A stretch of DNA of 5,477 nucleotides from Bifidobacteriaceae bacterium (lineage in GTDB: Bacteria; Actinomycetota; Actinomycetes; Actinomycetales; WQXJ01), in NCBI GenBank assembly GCA_031278675.1, contig JAITJY010000294.1:1-5477 (forward strand), read 5' to 3'. The position numbers and the translations under genes are program-made. Shown piece after piece: positions 1 to 5,477 of this stretch. The number at the start of each line of letters is the position of its first letter. Position 1 is the first letter of the stretch. Under the pieces are notes generated by a model. The model searched no databases and was not told the origin of the DNA. It saw only the letters and a program-made list of their open reading frames with translations.

Positions 1-1
1 G

Positions 2-181
2 GCTTCGGGGACACAAAAGTCGCCAATCTTCGCTCGTCGCGGCGTGAAAGCGGTGGGCTGGGCCACGCGACCGGCCCGGCATGCAGTCCAACCACCGGCC
101 CGCCCGCCGATCAAACCACCAGTCCAGCCACCGGCTCAGCCACAAGCCCGCTCACCGGCTCCACCCGGCCCCTACCGCTGA
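2..181 (+). CDS. Possible C-terminal end of a convergent gene with a Pro/Gln-rich tail
   Basis: A plus-strand frame is open from the left edge to TGA at 179-181, about 59 residues, so any start lies outside. It reads ARRGVKAVGWATRPARHAV and then a basic, Pro/Gln/Ala-rich tail including VQPPARPPIKPPVQPPAQPQ. Two DNA repeat copies in the tail (from 86 and 122) differ mainly at third positions in this frame: CAA/CAG, GCC/GCT and CCG/CCA are silent, with one Arg/Gln change. That favours this frame over a second one, open from 1 to TAA at 286-288 and rich in Thr, Pro and Gly, where the same differences change residues. The family is not recognised. If real, the gene converges on the DUF499 gene with about 100 bases between their stops. 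If not, bases 1-284 hold no gene I can support. Confidence 0.35.
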   Translation, partial: ASGTQKSPIFARRGVKAVGWATRPARHAVQPPARPPIKPPVQPPAQPQARSPAPPGPYR

Positions 182-257
182 TGTCACCGACGGCCGACAA
201 CAGGCCACAACCCCGAGGGCCGCCCACCCAGACCAAGCGTCAGGAGTTAGGGCGGGG

Positions 258-283
258 AAGCGCCATATGGCATGCGGCGCCTT
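258..283 (-). terminator. Candidate hairpin after the ATPase stop codon
   Basis: Immediately beyond the ATPase TAG (287-285), AAGCGCC (258-264) can pair with GGCGCCTT (276-283) with one bulged base, around an 11-base loop. The palindrome GCCATATGGC (262-271) overlaps it as an alternative pairing. No T-tract follows on either strand, so a classical intrinsic terminator is not shown. The position at the operon end, between possibly convergent genes, is the main argument. The rest of the interval between 182 and 257 shows no recognisable site. Confidence 0.3.
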
Positions 284-284
284 G

Positions 285-3200
285 CTAATCGGCGGCGAAG
301 CCGGTCTCGTCGAATTTGAGGGTTCTGGCGTTCTCGCTGATGGTGCGGACCTCGGCTTCGGTGAAACCCAAAGGTTTGCGTGCCTGGATGTCGATGACGA
401 TCTCCAGTTCCGCGCCGGCGCCGTCCAACCGTTCGAGGACTTCCCTGCTGATGGTGGAGAAACTGGAGCCATAGCGTTTGGGATTCAAGCGCACCTGACC
501 GAAGAAGCGGGTCGCCACCTCCTCGACCACCCGTGCGCCCTCAGTGGGGACCGCGTCCGTCATCCCAGGCGGGAGCACATCAGGAAGCCGCCGCATCTCG
601 TGCCCGTCACCGGCGGGGGACTCAGGAACGCGCTCGCGTTCGGCTTGGGCGTTAGCTTCCGCCCAATCGACCAGCAAAGTGTTGTCGGTGACCATTATGC
701 TGCGGTCGCCCCAGGGCGGGATGATCAGCCCGACGTAACGCTGGACGGCATCGTCCCACTTGTCGGCCAAAGCGAAACGCTCGTCGCCGACCAGGACCGT
801 CAGCACCGCCTGTTCCACGGCGTTGTCCAGAACCCGGCGGCTGGCCAGGCGCGGCAGATAGGGGTAGCGGGTGAAGAACGCCCATATTTCCCCGACAGTG
901 ATGTGGCCGTGACGCCAAGCGTTCTTCAGGCTGCCCTGCAGCTCCAGCCCTAGGACCTGCGGACCGTAGACGGTCACCAGTTGGCCGTCCCGTTTGAGCC
1001 GGTCGGAGACCTTCTCCGCCATCGAACGGCCGGAGTCGGCGACTCTGTCGACAGTTATCTCGAATGGCGCGGTCGGGTCTGGCTGGACGGGGTAGAGCGC
1101 CCAGATGAACGTGTCGCGCAGACGATGGCGGACGGTGTCCGAGGTGCGCCTCACCGAATCCTCCACCTGCTTGGCTTGTTGCGCGGTCAAGTTCATGGTG
1201 TCGGCGTTGGACTGGACCTTTCTCCAACCCAGATAGGCGCGTGTGCCGGCTTCCAACGATTCGAGCATCACCTGGTCGGCGGCCAAGAAGATCAGTGAGT
1301 TACGGTGGACGCGCTGCCCGGAGCCCCTGGTCTCCAGCGTCTCCCGGACCCATTTTTGGACGGCAGAGCCGGCGCCTTCGCTCTTGTGACGGGACCAACG
1401 CGGATGGACGATCACGAGCCGCGTCTCCTCGAGATCAGGAACGTCCCCGGAGGATTCAGGAGCGATATGGACCCGGTCGAACTCGCCGCGCTGGCGTTCC
1501 TCGACCCGCAGCCGGTCCACTATCTCGTTGTAAACCAACTCCGGATCCTCGCGCAGCCGTTCGGCGTAATCCGAAGCTGTCTTGGTCACCGAAGCCTGGG
1601 TGTCGAACCAGTAATGGCCTTGGTCCACATAGAAGAATGTGGACTGCTGTTCCAAAGCGTCCAGGGCCGCTCCGAAGCTGCCCAACTGGTCTCCTGGGAC
1701 GGCCGTTCCCAGCCACAGATTCTGCTTGTCCAAGCCCTTGTTCGGCGTGTTCGCCCGAGGCGCCGCGCCCACGAACACCGTCCGAGCGATTCGGCGCGTG
1801 ATATGCCGCTGGCCCAGCGCCGGCCGGGAGTTGTCGATCTGTGCGGCGGTCGAGGACGAGCCGTCGATGTCGCGGTCGATGATCGGCTTCCAAGCGTCAC
1901 CCAAGTACTGCGTCAAATCGGAGTTGACGCTGGCGGCGTCCAACGGCACGTTGCCCGGAAGAATCAGCGGCGCTGTGTCGTTTGAGGCCCACAGTTGGTG
2001 GACGATCGCCGCGACAAGTCGCAGCACCCCGCGTGTCCGCTGGAACTTCTCCAACGTGGACCAATCCTCATACAACCGGTCGAGCAACTCGGGGTGCAGC
2101 GGATAGCAAGCCCGGATGCGGCGCTCGTATTCGTCGCCCGCCCCGGATGCGGCCCGCGGGAACTCGCCCGGCTTCGAGCGATATAACGCCACGAACGCCT
2201 TCGCGGTGGCGCCGACCAGCGCCAAGTGCGCTGAGTCGGGGGCTTGGAACAGGCGGCGACGCACAATCTCGAAGGATTCGTTCTTAGTGGACGGACGCCA
2301 CTGGTCGGCGATGCGGCGGACCACGTTTTGGAGACGCGCCAACGCCATCTGGCCGTTCGTCCCACCGATCTCGATGTCGTCGCCGCGCCCGTCGTCGCCG
2401 GAATCCGAGGCCGGGATAGACAACACCAGCATGGCGCCGCCCACCCCGGCCACGGTCTCGGTCAGGGCCTGGGCGAACCCGAACTGGGTGTCGAAGGTTC
2501 CAGCCCGCAAATGGTCCTTGCCCACCAGGTCGCGGGCGTACGCCACCCATTCGTCGATCAGGATCAACACCGGCCCGTAATCCACGAGCAGGCCACGGAG
2601 CGCCTGGCCGGGGTTTGTGGCGTTGCGGTCGTCGTCGGCGATCCGGTCATACGCCGCCCGCCCGCCGAGCTGCCACGCCAACTCGCCCCAGATGGTGTGG
2701 ACCTCGGTGCCGTCCTCTTTGACCATCGCGGAGCCGGCCTTCAGTTTGTCGCCGACGATCACGACCCGCCGGACAGCCCGAGGCAACGCCATTCCTGTTT
2801 CCGCGACCACATCCTGGACGTCTTGCGGGAAAGCTTGGACGTTGGCGCCGCCGAACAGGTGGTAAAGCGCCATCATCGAGTGGGTTTTGCCGCCGCCAAA
2901 GTTGGTCTGCAGGTTCACCACCGGCGAGGCGTTGGTGTCGCCGCCCAGCCGGCGCACCGCCCTGGACAGCAGGTCACGCAAGCCTTCGGTGAGGTAGGTC
3001 CGGGCGAAGAACTCCACCGGGTCGGCGTATTCTGGGGCAGTCGCCAGCCCGGCGTGGACCAAGAACAGGTCGGCGGCGAATTCCGCGGAGTTGTAGTCGC
3101 CGGTCGCCACGTCATCGTGCGGCTGTATGACCTCCCGCCACGGTCTCATCCCGGCCCCGGCCGCCAATTTGATCGGGGAGTAACGGATCTTGTTGCGGGT

Positions 3201-3638
3201 CTGTTCCGCGAACACTTGTCGCTGTAATTCGAGTCGCGATTGGCGCACGTCCTCCGCTGAGTCCGGCGCGTTCACCGCCAACAGCAGCCGCTCAATCGTG
3301 TCCAGCGCCCGTGAAGTGTCATCGGAGCTGAACGCCTCCCCGTGCGCCCACAGGTTCCGGGTGTCACGCAGTTCGGACGCGAAGGCCTGCTGCGATCGCG
3401 ACAACACGTCACGGAACTCCCTGCCGAACTCGGTTATCGCCAACAGCAGAGTCTGCGGGTCGGTCTTCGACACCTCATGGGCGGGTTTGCCGAACTGCCG
3501 CGCCCTCGCCTCGCTCCACCGCACATTCCAGTCCGGTGAGCTGAAAACCCTGGACATGACCTCGTCCACAGGGTCCGCCAGGCCTTCCACCAGCAGGTCG
3601 AACGCCTTGCTCACCCGGTCGCGGTTGCTTATCGCCAT
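285..3638 (-). CDS. HEPN (Swt1-like)-DUF499 ATPase, predicted defence protein
   Basis: Large cytoplasmic P-loop ATPase of the DUF499 family, 1117 residues, about the usual length and apparently intact. Residues 1-125 form a helical Swt1-like HEPN domain. It contains RNLWAH (94-99), which fits the HEPN RNase pattern R-x4-H with a polar residue after Arg. The ATPase core has Walker A TNFGGGKTHS (245-254, K251 encoded at 2888-2886), Walker B VLILIDEW (357-364, D362 and E363), a sensor-like LVLSIPASD (404-412) and an Arg-rich FEIVRRRLF segment (456-464). A long helical and winged-helix-like middle follows. The C-terminus ends with the conserved-looking GFTEAEVRTISENARTLKF (1091-1109). The ATG is supported by a Shine-Dalgarno sequence nine bases upstream and by a family-like N-terminus. 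It is the second gene of an operon with the DUF1156 methyltransferase, separated by one base, so translational coupling is likely. BREX BrxC is a related type of large ATPase, but the C-terminal signature favours DUF499. The biochemical role, including whether the HEPN site cuts RNA, is inferred. Confidence 0.93.
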   Translation of the reverse strand: MAISNRDRVSKAFDLLVEGLADPVDEVMSRVFSSPDWNVRWSEARARQFGKPAHEVSKTDPQTLLLAITEFGREFRDVLSRSQQAFASELRDTRNLWAHGEAFSSDDTSRALDTIERLLLAVNAPDSAEDVRQSRLELQRQVFAEQTRNKIRYSPIKLAAGAGMRPWREVIQPHDDVATGDYNSAEFAADLFLVHAGLATAPEYADPVEFFARTYLTEGLRDLLSRAVRRLGGDTNASPVVNLQTNFGGGKTHSMMALYHLFGGANVQAFPQDVQDVVAETGMALPRAVRRVVIVGDKLKAGSAMVKEDGTEVHTIWGELAWQLGGRAAYDRIADDDRNATNPGQALRGLLVDYGPVLILIDEWVAYARDLVGKDHLRAGTFDTQFGFAQALTETVAGVGGAMLVLSIPASDSGDDGRGDDIEIGGTNGQMALARLQNVVRRIADQWRPSTKNESFEIVRRRLFQAPDSAHLALVGATAKAFVALYRSKPGEFPRAASGAGDEYERRIRACYPLHPELLDRLYEDWSTLEKFQRTRGVLRLVAAIVHQLWASNDTAPLILPGNVPLDAASVNSDLTQYLGDAWKPIIDRDIDGSSSTAAQIDNSRPALGQRHITRRIARTVFVGAAPRANTPNKGLDKQNLWLGTAVPGDQLGSFGAALDALEQQSTFFYVDQGHYWFDTQASVTKTASDYAERLREDPELVYNEIVDRLRVEERQRGEFDRVHIAPESSGDVPDLEETRLVIVHPRWSRHKSEGAGSAVQKWVRETLETRGSGQRVHRNSLIFLAADQVMLESLEAGTRAYLGWRKVQSNADTMNLTAQQAKQVEDSVRRTSDTVRHRLRDTFIWALYPVQPDPTAPFEITVDRVADSGRSMAEKVSDRLKRDGQLVTVYGPQVLGLELQGSLKNAWRHGHITVGEIWAFFTRYPYLPRLASRRVLDNAVEQAVLTVLVGDERFALADKWDDAVQRYVGLIIPPWGDRSIMVTDNTLLVDWAEANAQAERERVPESPAGDGHEMRRLPDVLPPGMTDAVPTEGARVVEEVATRFFGQVRLNPKRYGSSFSTISREVLERLDGAGAELEIVIDIQARKPLGFTEAEVRTISENARTLKFDETGFAAD

Positions 3639-3639
3639 C

Positions 3640-5477
3640 TTAATCGTCCTCTCTGCCGCGTGAAATCATGACATCGAATGTGTCTTGGACGCCTCTTCTG
3701 GTGGACGAGGCCGCCCGCCGAGCCTGGGCGGTCAGATCACCCCAAGAGGACACCAACGAGTTGAACAGGACCGCATCCCGCGAATCACCCTTCTTCTCCG
3801 CCTCATGGAACAACAAAAAACCAAGCTCCCTCACCATCTCCACACACACCCTCACACCAACCGCTGGCAGCAACGAGACCACCTGATCCACACCCTCCCC
3901 CGCCAACACAGCAGCCAACCTGACCGTCGCCTCCCACACCGAGACACGATGATCAACCACCGGATCCCAACCCCCCGCAAGCTCACTAGGCCCAACCAAA
4001 CGCGCCCGACCACCCCTCGCTAGAAAAATCCCACCCCGCTCAAGCGCCGCCAACGACGTGCCCGTGGCACGCGACAACATGTCCGCCGTCCCAGACGACT
4101 CGGTGTTCCAGCCGTAGGCGCGGTACCACTTCACAGCGAACCGGGTGTCCGAATCGAAGTCACCCTCCTGCGCGTCGATCACCTCATCCAAGGTGGCGTT
4201 GATCAACGTCAACGCCTCCCGCACCGGCATATCAGACCCATCCGCCTCCCGCACCCGCGAATACCTGGAGAAGATCGACATCCCAGGCCCAACAGCCGCC
4301 TGCGCCAAATCCACCGGCGCCACCGCCCCCAACATCATCGCCCGCAACGCCGCAGGCAACTCCGCCTTCAACAACCCCAAAAACACCCGCCGCGTGGTGG
4401 CGGGCGCGTCCTCCGGCCGAGGCCGACAAGCCAGCACAATCGAAGAAGCCAAAGCGTTCGTCCCGCTCGCAAGCATGCGGTTCGAGAGCTCACTACGCAC
4501 CGGCCAGGTCGCGGTGATCTCCCACCCAGCCCCGATCAACCCCTGCAACAACGTCGTCCAACCAGTAGACGCGGCCCCACCAGCTTCGGCGTCCTGCTGC
4601 TTGTACGCGTAGTAGACGGTCATAGGCGGCCCGGCCGGGTCGGCGTCCTCCCGGACGCGGGCGAACACCCGATTGAACCCCTCCACAAAGAACCGCTCAG
4701 CGCCGTCCTTCCCCTCATGCCGGTACGGGTTCGCCACCAGCTCATCGGCCTTCGGCGTCAGCACGGTGCTGACAATCTTCGACTGGATGTGAGAAAGAGA
4801 CCGGCGTAGCCAGACATAGAAGAAGTCCGAAAGGTCCGAATATCCGATGTTGTCGTAATAGGGCGGATCAGTCGACAGGGCCGGAGTTCCATATCGGAGA
4901 GACGTCGCATCAGCCTGCGCGGCCCTTGCTGGTGGTTTGGCTGGGAGTCGGTCGAGAACCTTGGTCATGCCAGCCAAAGAGACTGTCAAGTTGCCCGCCG
5001 CTCCGGCGAAGGGATTCACTTCGGCAAAGTCCCAGACCATCGGTACAGCTTGCCTGGAAAACAAGGCTATGGACTGGTCCATCGACTGCTTCCAACGCGC
5101 AAGACTATTGTTCATGTCGGCCATCTTGCTCACGCCAAGCCCGAGATAGGTGGCGACCGCGTCGGCGTAGGCGACGGCGCCGGCGCCTCCGTCCTCAAGG
5201 CGTTCACCACCTAAGATGTGGGAGCGGGCGGCTTGACTGGGCCCACTCGGGGCTTGACTCGAGGAGACGCCGACGGCGTTTCCAGAGTCAGAGGGCGAGC
5301 CAAGCCGCCCGCCCCCACCCGACTCACCCCAGACCGGCAAAGCGTCAGCCAGCACCCGCTCACGAACCTCGCCCACAAGATCACTGAACGTGGTCATCGC
5401 CACCAGTTGCCGATTCGTGAACAAATCCGAAAACCTGGTCAGACCATATGGCGGGGTCCACACGTTGCGCGGGTCGT
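3640..5477 (-). CDS. DUF1156-family DNA methyltransferase, C-terminal part (5' end outside window)
   Basis: Predicted SAM-dependent DNA methyltransferase, acting on the amino group of adenine or cytosine. The frame is open to the right edge, so the GTG at 5463 (residue 1 here) is internal: upstream codons read DPRN, then VWTPPYGLTRFSDLFTNRQL. From memory this matches the middle of DUF1156 proteins, which are usually around 900-1000 residues, so about a third is missing, probably including SAM motif I. Visible marks are WDFAEVNPFAGAAGN (144-158), catalytic DPPYYDN (199-205, bases 4869-4849) followed by IGYSDLSDFFYVWLRRSL, MTVYYAYKQQ (281-290), TNALASSIVLACR (335-347), and the family-like tail with APVDLAQAAVGPGM and VSVWEAT. 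Residues about 46-89 are a Gly/Ser-rich linker, apparently longer than usual, overlying an inverted repeat (5218-5318). Codon style varies along the gene. The stop is TAA (3642-3640), one base before the ATPase ATG. Family assignment is confident; target site and methylated base are unknown. Confidence 0.93.
   Translation of the reverse strand, partial: DPRNVWTPPYGLTRFSDLFTNRQLVAMTTFSDLVGEVRERVLADALPVWGESGGGGRLGSPSDSGNAVGVSSSQAPSGPSQAARSHILGGERLEDGGAGAVAYADAVATYLGLGVSKMADMNNSLARWKQSMDQSIALFSRQAVPMVWDFAEVNPFAGAAGNLTVSLAGMTKVLDRLPAKPPARAAQADATSLRYGTPALSTDPPYYDNIGYSDLSDFFYVWLRRSLSHIQSKIVSTVLTPKADELVANPYRHEGKDGAERFFVEGFNRVFARVREDADPAGPPMTVYYAYKQQDAEAGGAASTGWTTLLQGLIGAGWEITATWPVRSELSNRMLASGTNALASSIVLACRPRPEDAPATTRRVFLGLLKAELPAALRAMMLGAVAPVDLAQAAVGPGMSIFSRYSRVREADGSDMPVREALTLINATLDEVIDAQEGDFDSDTRFAVKWYRAYGWNTESSGTADMLSRATGTSLAALERGGIFLARGGRARLVGPSELAGGWDPVVDHRVSVWEATVRLAAVLAGEGVDQVVSLLPAVGVRVCVEMVRELGFLLFHEAEKKGDSRDAVLFNSLVSSWGDLTAQARRAASSTRRGVQDTFDVMISRGREDD
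3648..3654 (-). promoter_or_regulatory. Shine-Dalgarno sequence for the DUF499 ATPase gene
   Basis: On the minus strand AGAGAGG lies nine bases before the ATG at 3638-3636. It sits inside the last codons of the methyltransferase gene, whose TAA stop (3642-3640) is separated from the ATG by a single G. This decides the ATPase start and suggests translational coupling. No room remains for a separate promoter between the genes, although an internal promoter inside the methyltransferase gene cannot be excluded by eye. Confidence 0.8.
5218..5318. repeat. Inverted repeat bounding an in-frame Gly/Ser-rich insertion in the methyltransferase
   Basis: Arms at 5218-5238 and 5298-5318 are inverted copies of each other, 19 of 21 positions pairing, with a perfect 12-bp core (GCGGGCGGCTTG at 5224-5235, its complement at 5301-5312). 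They enclose 59 bases. A 9-base direct repeat, GGCTTGACT, occurs at 5230-5238 and 5251-5259. The element covers residues 49-82 of the methyltransferase fragment, a low-complexity Gly/Ser/Ala/Pro stretch between segments that look family-like (TTFSDLVGEVRERVLADAL before, GGAGAVAYADAVATYLGLG after). The reading frame stays open. No clear target-site duplication is seen. It may be a small palindromic element inserted in frame, or simply a GC-rich linker that drifted into symmetry. Confidence 0.6.

Noticed and set aside
81..953. Plus-strand open frame of 290 codons
   Set aside because: Most of it is antisense to the conserved C-terminus of the ATPase. Its first part overlaps the left region in a different frame from the one the repeats support.
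652..1227. Minus-strand open frame of 191 codons
   Set aside because: It is an out-of-frame shadow of the ATPase gene, whose family-like residues are in the main frame without interruption.
2244..3227. Long plus-strand open frame (327 codons) opposite the ATPase gene
   Set aside because: It lies entirely inside a conserved-family gene on the other strand. Its product is composition-driven (His, Gly, Val and Arg rich) with no recognisable motif, as is common for antisense frames in high-GC DNA.
4926..5387. Arg-rich plus-strand open frame
   Set aside because: It is antisense to the methyltransferase, including the region near its catalytic motif. The Arg and Pro runs are those expected from GC-rich antisense DNA.
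285..5477. BREX or DISARM locus
   Set aside because: A methyltransferase next to a large ATPase resembles both systems, but no PglZ, BrxL, DrmA or DrmB sequence is present, and the motifs of both proteins fit DUF1156 and DUF499 better than PglX and BrxC.
1..5477. CRISPR array, tRNA or rRNA genes, transposase
   Set aside because: No regularly spaced near-identical repeats, no cloverleaf or rRNA-like sequence, and no transposase-like protein were seen on either strand.

Overview
The window is high in GC and shows the codon habits of a high-GC Gram-positive bacterium, most likely an actinobacterium. That assignment rests on composition and protein style only. Almost all of it is filled by two minus-strand genes that read from the right edge toward the left and form one operon.

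Right part (3640-5477): the C-terminal ~610 residues of a DUF1156-family DNA methyltransferase. Its DPPY catalytic motif and conserved C-terminal region are inside the window. Its N-terminus, and therefore the operon promoter, lie beyond the right edge. Middle part (285-3638): a complete 1117-residue ATPase of the DUF499 family with a Swt1-type HEPN domain at its N-terminus. Its ATG lies one base after the methyltransferase stop, and its Shine-Dalgarno sequence sits inside the methyltransferase gene, so the two are probably made together. Left part (1-284): no downstream operon gene can be recognised. There is a possible Pro/Gln-rich C-terminal tail of a convergent plus-strand gene, and a hairpin just after the ATPase stop.

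DUF1156 methyltransferases and DUF499 ATPases are known to co-occur in bacterial and archaeal defence islands and are predicted to work as a methylation-based anti-mobile-element system. They are often found with a helicase/nuclease and a DUF3780 protein, neither of which is visible here. A plausible reading is that the methyltransferase marks self DNA while the large ATPase, with its putative HEPN RNase active site, senses or acts on invaders. That division of labour is inference.

Two structures stand out beyond the genes. The methyltransferase carries a Gly/Ser-rich in-frame insertion whose DNA is bounded by an imperfect 21-bp inverted repeat (19 of 21 paired), which resembles a small palindromic element inserted in a coding region. 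The 3' half of the methyltransferase gene also alternates between two codon styles, which suggests intragenic recombination.
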